Source: Roseateles_E cavernae (GTDB lineage Bacteria > Pseudomonadota > Gammaproteobacteria > Burkholderiales > Burkholderiaceae_C). From it: a stretch of DNA of 64,000 nucleotides. The stretch is from contig NZ_JBDPLH010000001.1 of NCBI RefSeq assembly GCF_040187885.1, positions 372,001 to 436,000 on the forward strand. The letters run 5' to 3'. Below are positions 17,252 to 25,901 of the stretch, one piece after another. Both the position numbers and the translations under genes were made by a program. Below the pieces are notes generated by a model that was not told the origin of the DNA, searched no databases, and saw nothing but the letters and a program-made list of their open reading frames with translations. Every line of letters begins with the position of its first letter. Position 1 is the first letter of the stretch.

Positions 17252-18075
17252 CAGCGCGCCCTCGCCAGCTTGGGGTCGAGCAGATCGCGCAGCCCGTCGC
17301 CCAAGAGGTTGAGTCCCAGCACGGCCGCCATGATGGCCAGGCCCGGAAAGACCGCCAGCAGCGGCGCCTGGAACATCAGCGTCTGCGCCTCGGCCAGCAT
17401 GCGACCCCAGCTGGGCTCGGGCGGCTGGGTGCCAAGGCCCAGATAGGACAGCGCGGCCTCGGCCAGTATCGCCAGCGCGAACTGGATGGTCGCCTGCACG
17501 ATCAGCACCGAGGCGATGTTCGGCAGCACATGCTCGACGCTGATGCGCCAGGCGCCCTTGCCGCAGGCCCGCGCGGCCAGCACATAGTCGCGCGCCCATT
17601 GCGCCTTGGCGCTGGCGCGGCTGATGCGGGCAAAGGTCGGGATGTTGTGGATGCCGATCGCGGTGATGGCGTTGACGATGCCGGGACCGAACACCGCCGT
17701 CATCATGATGGCCAGCAGGATGGCCGGGAAGGCGAAGCTGAAGTCCGAGAAGCGCATCACCGCCTCCTCGACCCAGCCGCGCCGCGCCGCCGCCCACAGG
17801 CCCAGCAGGGTGCCCAGCCCCAAGCCGATGCCCACCGCGATCACGCCGACCAGGATGGAGTTGCGCGCGCCCAGCAGCAGCAGGCTGGCGATGTCGCGGC
17901 CCAGCGCGTCGGTACCCAGCCAGTGGGCCGCGCTGGGCGCCTGCAGCTTGGCCGGGATGTCGATCTCGTAGGGCGGCCAGGGGGTCCAGATCAGGGACAG
18001 CAGGGCCGCCAGCAGCAGCAGCGCGGTCAGCGCGGCGCCAAGAACAAAGCTGGGGTGTTTCAGCGCGCGCCTCAT
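17251..18075 (-). CDS. ABC importer permease, DppC-like
   Basis: 274 residues with six predicted membrane helices, the first at about 12-32. The family motif HWLGTDALGRDIASLLLLGAR and the EAA-loop region (ARDYVLAARACGKGAWRISVEHVLPN) that contacts the ATPase are both present. It forms half of the inner-membrane pore with the DppB-like subunit. The start at 18075 overlaps the upstream permease stop by 4 bp. Confidence 0.92.
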   Translation of the reverse strand: MRRALKHPSFVLGAALTALLLLAALLSLIWTPWPPYEIDIPAKLQAPSAAHWLGTDALGRDIASLLLLGARNSILVGVIAVGIGLGLGTLLGLWAAARRGWVEEAVMRFSDFSFAFPAILLAIMMTAVFGPGIVNAITAIGIHNIPTFARISRASAKAQWARDYVLAARACGKGAWRISVEHVLPNIASVLIVQATIQFALAILAEAALSYLGLGTQPPEPSWGRMLAEAQTLMFQAPLLAVFPGLAIMAAVLGLNLLGDGLRDLLDPKLARAR

Positions 18076-19037
18076 AGATCCGCCGCCTTGATGCGCGGGT
18101 CTATCCAGGCATAGAGCACATCGACGACGAAGTTGACGACGATCACCATGGCCGCCAGCAGCAGCACCGCATTGCGCACGACAATCAGGTCGCGGTTGGC
18201 GATGGCCTGGAAGATCAGCCGGCCCAGGCCCGGCAGATAGAACACGTTCTCGACCACGATGGTGCCGGCCAGCAGATTGGCGAACTGCAGGCCCATCACG
18301 GTCAGCACCGGAATCATCGCGTTGCGCAAGGCATGGCCCCACAGCGCGCCGCGCCGGCTCAGGCCCTTGGCGCGGGCGCTGCGGACGAAATCCTCGCGCA
18401 AGACCTCCAGCATCGCCGAACGCGTGATGCGGGCCAGGATGGCCGCCTGCACCACAGCCAGGGAGACGGCCGGCAGCAGCAGGGCCTGCAGCGCCGGCCA
18501 GACCCCACCGCCCTCCTCCGCGCGCCAGCCCGGAAAGCCACCGGCCGGCAGCCATTGCAAATGCACCGCGAACAGCAGGATCAGCAGGATCGCGAACCAG
18601 AAATTCGGCACCGCGATGCCCAGCTGGCTCAGGGCCATGGTGCCGACATCGCCGGGCTTGTTGTGGCGCGAGGCCGCATAGACGCCGGCCGACAGCGCGA
18701 TCACCGTGGTCAGCGCCATCGCGATCAGCGCCAGCGGCACCGTCAGCGCCAGGCGCTCGGCCATCAGCTCGGCCACCGGCGTGCTGTAGGCGTAAGACAG
18801 GCCCATATCGCCGCGCAGCAGCAACCCCACCATCCAGGCTCCATAGCGAGTCCAGGCGCTGTCGTTCAGGCCGAGCTTCTCGGCCAGCGCGGCCACCGCC
18901 TCGGGCGCGGCGTCCGGCCCCATCAAGAGCTGGGCCGCATTGCCGGGCAACACCTCCAGCACACCGAACACCAGCAAGGAGGCCGCCAGCAGCGTGGCGA
19001 TCAAGGTCGCGAAGCGCTTGAGCAGGAAAAGACTCAT
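18072..19037 (-). CDS. ABC importer permease, DppB-like
   Basis: 321 residues with six membrane helices. The N-terminal MSLFLLKRFATLIATLLAAS helix, PGNAA loop and the EAA-loop (FVRSARAKGLSRRGALWGHALRNA) match DppB/OppB. It pairs with the DppC-like permease. Its ATG overlaps the gntR stop by 4 bp, so regulator and importer are translated from one message. Confidence 0.92.
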   Translation of the reverse strand: MSLFLLKRFATLIATLLAASLLVFGVLEVLPGNAAQLLMGPDAAPEAVAALAEKLGLNDSAWTRYGAWMVGLLLRGDMGLSYAYSTPVAELMAERLALTVPLALIAMALTTVIALSAGVYAASRHNKPGDVGTMALSQLGIAVPNFWFAILLILLFAVHLQWLPAGGFPGWRAEEGGGVWPALQALLLPAVSLAVVQAAILARITRSAMLEVLREDFVRSARAKGLSRRGALWGHALRNAMIPVLTVMGLQFANLLAGTIVVENVFYLPGLGRLIFQAIANRDLIVVRNAVLLLAAMVIVVNFVVDVLYAWIDPRIKAADL

Positions 19038-19789
19038 GCCCGGCCGGCCGGCGCTCGCCCGACCACGGCCGGCGGTACGGCGCGGCGCGGCCCGGTCTGC
19101 AGCTCGCCCTGCAGCTCGCGCTTCAGGCACAGAATCGTCTCGTGGATATGGGCGCGACCCAGGCGCTCGGCGGCGTCGCCATCGCCTGAGGCAATCGCCG
19201 CGACGATGCGCTCATGCTCCTCGATGGCCGGGCCGGCGCGCTCATGGCTGATCAGCACGGCCGGCGCAAACACCTGGGAGGTCTTGCGCACCAGGGCCAG
19301 CTGGGCATTGAGAAATTCGTTGTCGGCCAGCGCGATGATGGCCGAGTGGAAGTCCACATTGAAGCGGGTGTAGTCGGCCGGCGACCAGGGCTCCAAAGTG
19401 CGGCGCTGGGCCGCGATCATCGGATCGAGCAGCGCGTGCGCGCGCTCGGCACCGCGCTCGGCGGCCTGGCGCGCGGCCAGGCCATCCAGCATCTCGCGCA
19501 TCGTGTAGGCATCCAGCAGCCGGCGCCGGTCGGCCCGCGCGACGCTGACGCCGCGCACCCCGTCGGCCTCCACCAGGCCCTCGCTCTGCAGCATGCGCAG
19601 CGCCTCGCGCAGCGGCGTGCGGCTGACCTTCAGGTCTTCCGACAGCTGCACCTGGCGCAGCAGCTCGCCGGGCGGGTAGAAGCCGGTATAGATGCGCTGG
19701 CGCAGCACCCGCGCAACCTCGTCGACCAAGCGCACGCGGCTCTGCCATTCAAACGCTTCCGGGGCATCCCCACCGCTCACAAGATTCAT
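19034..19789 (-). CDS. GntR-family regulator, FadR/FCD subfamily
   Basis: 251 residues. The N-terminal winged helix is LVDEVARVLRQRIYTGFYPPGELL with the recognition segment LKVSRTPLREALRMLQSEGLV. The C-terminal all-helical FCD ligand domain has the expected metal-site histidines (DFHSAI, HERIVAAIA, HIHETI). It heads the importer-amidase operon and most likely controls it in response to the substrate or a product. ATG at 19789 was chosen; GTG at 19798 is an in-frame alternative, and neither has a strong Shine-Dalgarno. Confidence 0.9.
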   Translation of the reverse strand: MNLVSGGDAPEAFEWQSRVRLVDEVARVLRQRIYTGFYPPGELLRQVQLSEDLKVSRTPLREALRMLQSEGLVEADGVRGVSVARADRRRLLDAYTMREMLDGLAARQAAERGAERAHALLDPMIAAQRRTLEPWSPADYTRFNVDFHSAIIALADNEFLNAQLALVRKTSQVFAPAVLISHERAGPAIEEHERIVAAIASGDGDAAERLGRAHIHETILCLKRELQGELQTGPRRAVPPAVVGRAPAGRA

Positions 19790-20122
19790 CGACCGCACCG
19801 CTGGCTCTGCTTACAACAGCCGCCATTCTGACGCGAGTCGGCCGGCGCTTCGCTCGCGTATTGGACTTTGGATACAAAGTACAGACAGGGGTTTGCCCCA
19901 GTTGGCCAGAAAACCAATGGCCATGATGGACGAGCGATCCGCGTGCTGACGTCCGGCAGGCCCGTCGCCCGCTCCCATATTTGTCGATTGACTTTACAAA
20001 TTCCGACACGCGTCGCCCGAGCAAGTTACAAAGTGATTACAAAACAATGACTTAGAGAAATGGCATCAAGTTTGCTTACCTTGGGTCACCAGTCAGCACA
20101 AAGCCAGCCAAGGAGAACAGCC
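19790..20122. other. Divergent intergenic region, no gene seen
   Basis: 333 bp between gntR and the PEP-CTERM gene, locally much richer in A/T than its surroundings. It holds a perfect inverted repeat (19865-19880) and a second copy of its TACAAAGT half at 20027-20034. I found no convincing paired -35/-10 promoter and no supportable small gene. Confidence 0.5.
19865..19880. promoter_or_regulatory. Candidate operator of the FadR-type GntR regulator
   Basis: ACTTTG-GATA-CAAAGT is a perfect 6-bp inverted repeat with a 4-bp centre, about 75 bp upstream of the gntR start. Its core TTGGATACAA is one base from the TTGTATACAA type of site bound by several FCD-subfamily GntR proteins. Autoregulation is inferred. 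Confidence 0.45.
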
Positions 20123-20773
20123 ATGAAGTCCCAGGTCCTTTCCAAAGCCCTCAGAGGTCCGCGCTTTGCGCTGGCCACGCTGGGTCTTGCGCTGGCAGCG
20201 GCCAGCATGCCCGCCCAGGCCACCCTGACCTTGACGCCCAGCTCGGTCGGCATGATCGGCGTCATGGTGGATCCACCCAAGAATTGCGAGCCGGAATGCG
20301 TCTACACGGCGCTGGGCCTGAGCGCCGCCGATGGCGCCCTGTCGCTGCTCTACAAATCGGATGTCTCCGGCGGATCCGGCTTGGGTTCGGACTCCGGCAC
20401 GTTTGCGAGCAGCTACACAACCACTTTCTCCAACTCGGCTGCAGACCCGGCCGATGCCTTGATCGAATATCTCAGCGGCGCCAGCATCGCTTGCCCGGAC
20501 TGCTATCTGGCGATCAAGGACGGCAAGCACGAGCCCTCCTACTATTTCTACGATCTCAGCGCCTGGGACGGCATTGAGGACATCTTCCTCGACGGCTTCT
20601 GGCCCAACGGTGGCGCCATCTCCCATGTGTCGATCTGGGGTCGCGAGGGTGATGACGGCGGCGGTGGTGGCAGCGGTGGTGGCGGCTCCACCGTGCCGGA
20701 GCCGGGCAGCCTGGCCTTGGCCGGTCTGGCACTGCTGGGTGCGGCCGCCAGCCGTCGTCGCAAGCCCGACTGA
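20123..20773 (+). CDS. PEP-CTERM sorting-domain protein
   Basis: 216 residues. A signal peptide (cleavage near MPAQA) is followed by a mature domain with two Cys pairs (CEPEC, CPDC), a Gly/Ser linker of about 12 residues, and a C-terminal VPEPGS motif, hydrophobic helix and RRR tail. This is the classic signal recognised by an exosortase for export to or through the outer membrane. Strong Shine-Dalgarno AGGAGA at 20111. It appears monocistronic with its own terminator. The function of the mature domain is unknown. Confidence 0.9.
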   Translation: MKSQVLSKALRGPRFALATLGLALAAASMPAQATLTLTPSSVGMIGVMVDPPKNCEPECVYTALGLSAADGALSLLYKSDVSGGSGLGSDSGTFASSYTTTFSNSAADPADALIEYLSGASIACPDCYLAIKDGKHEPSYYFYDLSAWDGIEDIFLDGFWPNGGAISHVSIWGREGDDGGGGGSGGGGSTVPEPGSLALAGLALLGAAASRRRKPD

Positions 20774-20793
20774 GCATCCCTACCCGCCAATGC

Positions 20794-20822
20794 AAAAAAC
20801 CCGCCTTTCGGCGGGTTTTTTT
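20794..20822. terminator. Bidirectional rho-independent terminator
   Basis: A-tract, CCCGCC-TTTC-GGCGGG stem-loop and a T7 tract. It lies 20 bp past the PEP-CTERM stop and 45 bp past the subtilase stop on the other strand, so it can serve both convergent genes. Confidence 0.9.
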
Positions 20823-20866
20823 GACTCCTGAGCCGGCAGGCTTTCAGCCGGCCCGCCCTGTGCCCC

Positions 20867-23008
20867 TCAGAGGCTGACCTGGATGCTGACGCTGCGGGTA
20901 TTGCCGGCTGCGTCCTTGGCAGTGGCGCTGATGCTGTGGGCGCCGGCCCTGAGCTTGCGGGTGTTCCAGCTGTAGCTGAGCGCGCCACCCTTGACCGTGG
21001 CCACCACCTGGCCGTTGATGGCCAAGGTCTGCGTGATGCCGGCCGCACCGGAGTCATCGGAGGCCTGCACCGTGATACCGACCGTGCCTGACACCTTGGC
21101 GCCGTTGGCAGGGTTGCTGATGGTCAGCACCGGTGGCGTGCTGTCGACCACCGCCACGGCCGGCGCGTTCGACACCATGACGGTCAGCGCCGCCGAGGCA
21201 GCGCTGTTGCCGGCCGCATCGAAGGCCTGGGCGCTCAGGCTTGCCGAACCGTTGGCCACCTTGCTGGAATCCCAGCTGAAGGCATAGGGCGCGCTGGTGT
21301 CGCTGGCCACCAGGCTGCCGTTGGCGCGCAGCTCGACCCGCACGACGCCGATGTTGTCGCTGGCATTGACATCCACCGCCACCAGGCCGCTGACCGTGCT
21401 GCCGCCCTGCGGGCTGGCCATCGCAACGGTGGGAGCCTGGGTATCCGGGGCCTGCGCCGCCAGGCTGGCCTGGACCGCCGCCGCCGCATTGACCCTGCCA
21501 TGGCCGTAGAGCTTGTCGCGGCCGGCCGTGCCCAGATCCAGCGCGGTCGAGTAGAGCAGGCTTTCAATCTGGTCGCTGGCCAGCGAGGGCTTGGCCGCCA
21601 TCATCAGCCCGACCACGCCGGCCACCACCGGGCTGGACAGCGAGGTGCCCCACCAGGCCTGATAGCCACCGCCGCGGGTGGTGGTCCAGATGTCCTGGCC
21701 GGGCGCGGCCAGGGTCACGTAGCTGCCGTAGCTGGACCAGCTGCTGCGCTGGTCGTTGGCATCGGTGGCCGAGACCGTGATCATGGTGGAGCTCGCCCCG
21801 GTGGTTTCCTCGATGCCGGTATTGCCGGCCGACACCACCACCAGGCCGCCCTTGCTCTTCATGTACTGGGCGGCGCTGCGCACCGAGGAACTGCCGGTCA
21901 CGCCGCCATAGCTGATATTGGCCACCCGCGCCCCGTTGTCGGCGGCCCAGATCAGACCCTGAGCCACCGTGCTCCAGTAGGCATAGGCATTGGCGTCGGC
22001 GATGCGCACCGGCATCAGCCGGGCCAGGCCGGCCACGGCCGCAACGCCGGTGCCATTGTTCAGCGTCGCCGCCGCCGCGCCGGCGACGGCCGTGCCGTGG
22101 CCATGGACATCGGCGGTGTTCGAATTGCCGTCGATCACATTCCAGCCGGCCACCAGGCGCGCGGCCAGGTCAGGGTGGGCGGCGTCGATGCCGGAGTCCA
22201 GCACCGCAATCGTGATGCCCGCCCCCTGGCTGCTGTCCCAGGCCTGGGGCACCCCGATCTTGCCAAGATGCCACTGGCTGCCGGCATAGGGATCGTTGAC
22301 GGCGAAGGCCGGCGCGACGCGCTGGTCCAGCTCGGCAAAGCGCAGCTGCGGATGCTTGCTGAGCAGGGCCTGCACGGCCTTCTCGGACGCATTGCCGGGC
22401 AGTTCGACGACATAGAGATCGCTGCGCCCCAGGCGCCGCGCCTTGCCGCCATGCAGGCCGCTGATCTTGCCGAGCTCGCCCTCGGCCAGCCCGGCCCGCG
22501 CGCCGACGATCAGGCGGCCGGGCGCATGCTGCGGCACGCCGGCGGCCGGCGGCTGTTCGTTGAGCACCTGCTGCGGGTCCAGACCGGCCAGGGTCGCTTC
22601 GGTCGAGAGCCCGGTCCGTGCCACGCGCAGCACATGGCGGCCATTGAGCGTGACCAGCAGGCAGTGGCGTGCCTCGCAAAAGCTCAGCGCCGGCTCCGCC
22701 GTCGCCGCGCTCCACTGCGAGCGATCGGGCTGGGCGCAGACCGAGTTGCCGGACATCTGCAAGCCCTGCAGCTCCTGGCCATAGCTCTGGGCGCCGAACA
22801 CGCCGTCGCGCCGGATCCAGACCAGCTCGTCGAAGCGCTGCCGGTCCATGCGTTGACGCAGCTTGGCGCGGAGCTCGGGCGAGAGATCCTGGAAGCGATC
22901 AACCACGCTGGCCACATCGCCATCGAAAGCCTGCTGGGAAGCGGGGTCCCAGGAACAAGTCCCGCTGCTGGCCAGACTGGCGGCCAATGCAATTGCTGTA
23001 AGCGCCAT
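20867..23008 (-). CDS. Secreted subtilisin-family (S8) serine protease with two Ig-like domains
   Basis: 713 residues. A signal peptide is followed by an N-terminal region of about 220 residues that includes a pro-domain-like part (GRLIVGARAG to VVELPG). The catalytic domain has Asp271 (AVLDSGID), His304 (HGHGTAVAG), oxyanion Asn396 (SAGNTG) and Ser456 (GTSLSSP). The C-terminal 180 residues contain two tandem bacterial Ig-like repeats, each starting PPV/APT...SPxxGxxVSG and ending ...DAAGN. The protein should act outside the cell or in the periplasm. A Cys-containing N-terminal stretch before the pro-domain is unassigned. Confidence 0.93.
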   Translation of the reverse strand: MALTAIALAASLASSGTCSWDPASQQAFDGDVASVVDRFQDLSPELRAKLRQRMDRQRFDELVWIRRDGVFGAQSYGQELQGLQMSGNSVCAQPDRSQWSAATAEPALSFCEARHCLLVTLNGRHVLRVARTGLSTEATLAGLDPQQVLNEQPPAAGVPQHAPGRLIVGARAGLAEGELGKISGLHGGKARRLGRSDLYVVELPGNASEKAVQALLSKHPQLRFAELDQRVAPAFAVNDPYAGSQWHLGKIGVPQAWDSSQGAGITIAVLDSGIDAAHPDLAARLVAGWNVIDGNSNTADVHGHGTAVAGAAAATLNNGTGVAAVAGLARLMPVRIADANAYAYWSTVAQGLIWAADNGARVANISYGGVTGSSSVRSAAQYMKSKGGLVVVSAGNTGIEETTGASSTMITVSATDANDQRSSWSSYGSYVTLAAPGQDIWTTTRGGGYQAWWGTSLSSPVVAGVVGLMMAAKPSLASDQIESLLYSTALDLGTAGRDKLYGHGRVNAAAAVQASLAAQAPDTQAPTVAMASPQGGSTVSGLVAVDVNASDNIGVVRVELRANGSLVASDTSAPYAFSWDSSKVANGSASLSAQAFDAAGNSAASAALTVMVSNAPAVAVVDSTPPVLTISNPANGAKVSGTVGITVQASDDSGAAGITQTLAINGQVVATVKGGALSYSWNTRKLRAGAHSISATAKDAAGNTRSVSIQVSL

Positions 23009-23227
23009 GGTGGCTGCTCCGTACAGAACGAGATACCTGCGCGGACTCCATGGCCCGCATCATCGCTCTCGCAAACTCCCTGTTACTGCCGGCCCGGGGT
23101 ATTCAATCCAGACCGGCGCCCAGCTTAGGGACGGGGCAACACCGGCGTCTGTAAGCCATTGTTGCTTCGCGCTATGCAGTTGACGACTTCGTGCATTAGT
23201 GCCCAAAGCGATGGCGCTGGCAAGCGT

Positions 23228-23248
23228 CGCCCCCGCAATCCGGGGGCG
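23228..23248 (-). terminator. GC-rich hairpin after the DUF1127-like gene
   Basis: CGCCCCCG-CAATC-CGGGGGCG is a perfect 8-bp stem just 3' of the small gene on the minus strand. No T-tract follows, so intrinsic termination is doubtful. Confidence 0.35.
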
Positions 23249-23252
23249 CCGA

Positions 23253-23507
23253 TCAGAGAAAAAAATCGATGCGGTGGCTGGCCAGGTTTTCGTGTGAGAC
23301 GCGCCGCCGTCCGACGCACCACCAGCCGATATCGCGCAAGCTGCGGGCATCCAGGTCATCGAGCCGCTCGGGCTCGCTGGGCCGGGCGGCGGTACCGAAA
23401 AACAGCGCCCACAGCCCTTGCCCCCAGCGGCGCTGAACGCCGGGGGTGGCTGCGGGGGCGGACCGGGCGGGCGAGTCGGGGCAAGCGCTGATGGCAGGGT
23501 GAAGCAT
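23253..23507 (-). CDS. Small DUF1127-like protein
   Basis: 84 residues. The stretch ERLDDLDARSLRDIGWW matches the core of DUF1127 proteins, short Arg-rich proteins some of which bind RNA or phosphate-regulated partners. It is longer than the usual 45-70 residues and ends in FFL. The start at 23507 has a good TAGGAGAT. The gene is divergent from a LysR regulator 107 bp away, an arrangement that suggests control by that regulator. Confidence 0.65.
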   Translation of the reverse strand: MLHPAISACPDSPARSAPAATPGVQRRWGQGLWALFFGTAARPSEPERLDDLDARSLRDIGWWCVGRRRVSHENLASHRIDFFL

Positions 23508-23614
23508 GGCGGATCTCCTATCGAGTGAGCTCAGGATAGGTCGCCGCATTGGGCAATGGAATTGATTGTTTTTCTCTGATATGGTCGAAATATCTAACCA
23601 GCAGAGAGCCCGCC

Positions 23615-24535
23615 ATGGCGCGCCTGCCGCTCAATACCCTGCCGACCTTCCGCGTCATCGCCCAGACCCAGAATCTGCGCGCGGCGGCCGAGACCCTGCA
23701 TCTGACACACAGTGCGCTGAGCCACCAGCTGCGCGCGCTGGAGACGCAGCTGGGCCATGCGCTGTTCGAGCGGCGCGGCCGCCGCCTGCTGCTCAACAAC
23801 GCCGGCGAGGCCTTGCTGGCCAGCGTCAACAAGGCCCTGGCCGAGCTGGATCGTGGCGTCAGTGCGGCGGCGGCGGCGGCCGGGCTGCAGGCGCAGAGCC
23901 TGCGGCTGTCGGTGCTGCCCTCGTTCGCGCAGCGCTGGCTGCTGCCGCGCATGCAGCGCTGGCGCGCGCGCCATCCGAACCTGGCACTGGAGATCAGCGC
24001 GACGGCCCAGCTCAGCGATCTGGGCCGCGAGGGTTTCCATGCCGGCATCCGCCAGGGCCGCGGCCCCTGGCCGGGGCTGGAGGCCGAGGAACTGATCGGC
24101 ACCGAGGTGCCCTTGGTCGTGGTCGGCTCACCGGCTGCGGCCAAGCGCCTGGGCCTGGGCCGGCGGCGCAGCGCGGCGGACGCCGGTGCGCTCGGCGAGG
24201 AGCCGCTGCTGGGCCAGGCCGAGCCCTGGGAGCAATGGTTCACGGCCGCCGGCGTGCAGCGCACGGTCACGCCGGTGGCGCTGTTCAACGATGCCGGCCT
24301 GATGCTGCAGGCGGCCGAGCAGGACCTCGGGCTGGCGATCTCGCGCGAGATCCTGGCGATGGACGCGCTGCGCGAGGGCAAGCTGGTGCGGCTCTCGCCG
24401 CTGGCCATCCACTATGTGCATGCCAAGCCCTACCACCTGGCCTATCCGCCGGCCCTCAAGACCTGGCCCCCGCTGCTGGCGCTGCGGGACTGGCTGCAGG
24501 AGGAACTGCATCGGGGAAGCGCAGCCGGAAGCTGA
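23615..24535 (+). CDS. LysR-family regulator, GcvA-like
   Basis: 306 residues. The N-terminal winged helix has LNTLPTFRVIAQTQNLRAAAETLHLTHSALSHQLRALE, typical of the GcvA/AmpR group. The effector domain continues with LRLSVLPSFAQRWLLPR, as in that group. The regulated gene is unknown; the divergent DUF1127-like gene is the nearest candidate. Its last 80 bp overlap, on the opposite strand, the end of the histidine kinase gene. Confidence 0.9.
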   Translation: MARLPLNTLPTFRVIAQTQNLRAAAETLHLTHSALSHQLRALETQLGHALFERRGRRLLLNNAGEALLASVNKALAELDRGVSAAAAAAGLQAQSLRLSVLPSFAQRWLLPRMQRWRARHPNLALEISATAQLSDLGREGFHAGIRQGRGPWPGLEAEELIGTEVPLVVVGSPAAAKRLGLGRRRSAADAGALGEEPLLGQAEPWEQWFTAAGVQRTVTPVALFNDAGLMLQAAEQDLGLAISREILAMDALREGKLVRLSPLAIHYVHAKPYHLAYPPALKTWPPLLALRDWLQEELHRGSAAGS

Positions 24536-25901
24536 TGTCGCCGGCGGCCGGCTGGACCACCGTCGCACTGCCACCGTGCAGCGTCATGATGGAACGCACG
24601 ATGGCCAGGCCCAGGCCGCTGGAGCGGGCCGAGTCGGCGCGCGCCGGATCGGCGCGGTAGAAGCGCTCGAACAGCCGGTCCAGCAGCTCGGCCGGCAGCG
24701 GCTCGCCGCTGTTGTCGACGCTGAGCTCCCAGGCACCGGTCCGCCGCCGTGCGCCCAGCCGGACCTCGCTGCCGGGCTTCGCATGCTGCACGGCATTGGC
24801 CAGCAGATTCGCCAGCGCGCGGCGCAGCAGCATGGTGTCGGCCTGCAGCGGCCCGCTACCGACGACGGCCGTGGCCAGGCGCAGCCCGCGCTCCTCGGCC
24901 AGGTCCTGGAAGTAGTCGGCCTGGCGCGCCAGCTCCTCGGCCGGGTCCAGCGCCTGGCGCTGCAGCGCCACCGCGCTGTGCTCGGCGCGGGCCAGGAACA
25001 GCATGCTGTCTATCATGCGGTTCAGCCGCTCCAGCTCCTCGATGTTCGAGCCCAGCAGGGCCTGGTACTCCTCGGCGCTGCGCGGGCGCGCCAGCATCAC
25101 CTGGCTCTGGCCCAGCAGATTGCCGACCGGCGTGCGCAGCTCATGGGCCAGATCGGCGGCGAACTGGTTGACCTGGGCAAAGCCCTGCTCCAGGCGCAGC
25201 AGCATCGCGTTGAAGGCGGCGATCAGGCCGCGCATCTCGGCCGGGGCTGCCCGCTCGGACAGCCGGGTCGAGAGCCGCTGCGCGGTGATGCGGCCGGCTT
25301 CGCGCGCCAGGCGGCGCAGCGGGGCCAGGCCTTGCCACATCAGCCCCAGCGCCAGCGCGCCGCCCGCGACGGCGAAGAACAGCACGCTGAACCAGATGCG
25401 GCGCCGGTAGTCGGCCAGCAGTTCGGCGCGCTCGTTGCAGATGCGGGCCACCATGATCTGCACGGTGCGACCCGAGCCCAGCGGCGACAGCGCCGCCACC
25501 GCCGCAGCCGGCACGCCGGCGGCGGTGGTCCAGTAGCGGATGTCAGCCAGTCCCGCCGCGCGACCCAGCGGCACCGGGGCAGGCAGCTGCAGCGGCTCAT
25601 GGCCGGGGTGGACATCGAGCAGCAGCCGGCCCTGCGTGTCATGGACCCGCACATAGACATTGCTGTCGGCACTCATCGTGTCGCGCAGGTATTGCGGCTG
25701 GTCCAGCAGCAGCCGGGGCGCGGCGGTGTGGGCCAGCAGCTGGCGCAACTGGCGCAGATGGCTCAGCAGCTGCAGCTCGTCGCGGCGCTCCAGCTGCTGG
25801 GCGAAGGATTGGTAGAGATAGATGCCCAGCGAGCCGCAGCTCAGCGCCACCAGCGCCGCGAACAGCAGACCCAGGCGCCAGCTCAGCGGCAGGCGGCTCA
25901 T
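24456..25901 (-). CDS. Sensor histidine kinase, CusS-like
   Basis: 481 residues. Membrane helices lie at about 8-30 and 167-190, flanking a periplasmic sensor of about 135 residues with a PxxLLLDQPQYLRDTM segment. HAMP linker (APLRRLAREAGRI), H box (FAADLAHELRTPVGNLLGQ), N box (LANLLANAVQHA) and G boxes (LFERFYRADPAR, GLGLAIV) are complete. Order and type match the CusS/CopS heavy-metal kinases. The gene overlaps the response-regulator stop by 4 bp. The C-terminal Pro/Ala tail runs 80 bp into the convergent LysR gene. Confidence 0.9.
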   Translation of the reverse strand: MSRLPLSWRLGLLFAALVALSCGSLGIYLYQSFAQQLERRDELQLLSHLRQLRQLLAHTAAPRLLLDQPQYLRDTMSADSNVYVRVHDTQGRLLLDVHPGHEPLQLPAPVPLGRAAGLADIRYWTTAAGVPAAAVAALSPLGSGRTVQIMVARICNERAELLADYRRRIWFSVLFFAVAGGALALGLMWQGLAPLRRLAREAGRITAQRLSTRLSERAAPAEMRGLIAAFNAMLLRLEQGFAQVNQFAADLAHELRTPVGNLLGQSQVMLARPRSAEEYQALLGSNIEELERLNRMIDSMLFLARAEHSAVALQRQALDPAEELARQADYFQDLAEERGLRLATAVVGSGPLQADTMLLRRALANLLANAVQHAKPGSEVRLGARRRTGAWELSVDNSGEPLPAELLDRLFERFYRADPARADSARSSGLGLAIVRSIMTLHGGSATVVQPAAGDISFRLRFPDAVPPAASPAAPAAGARS

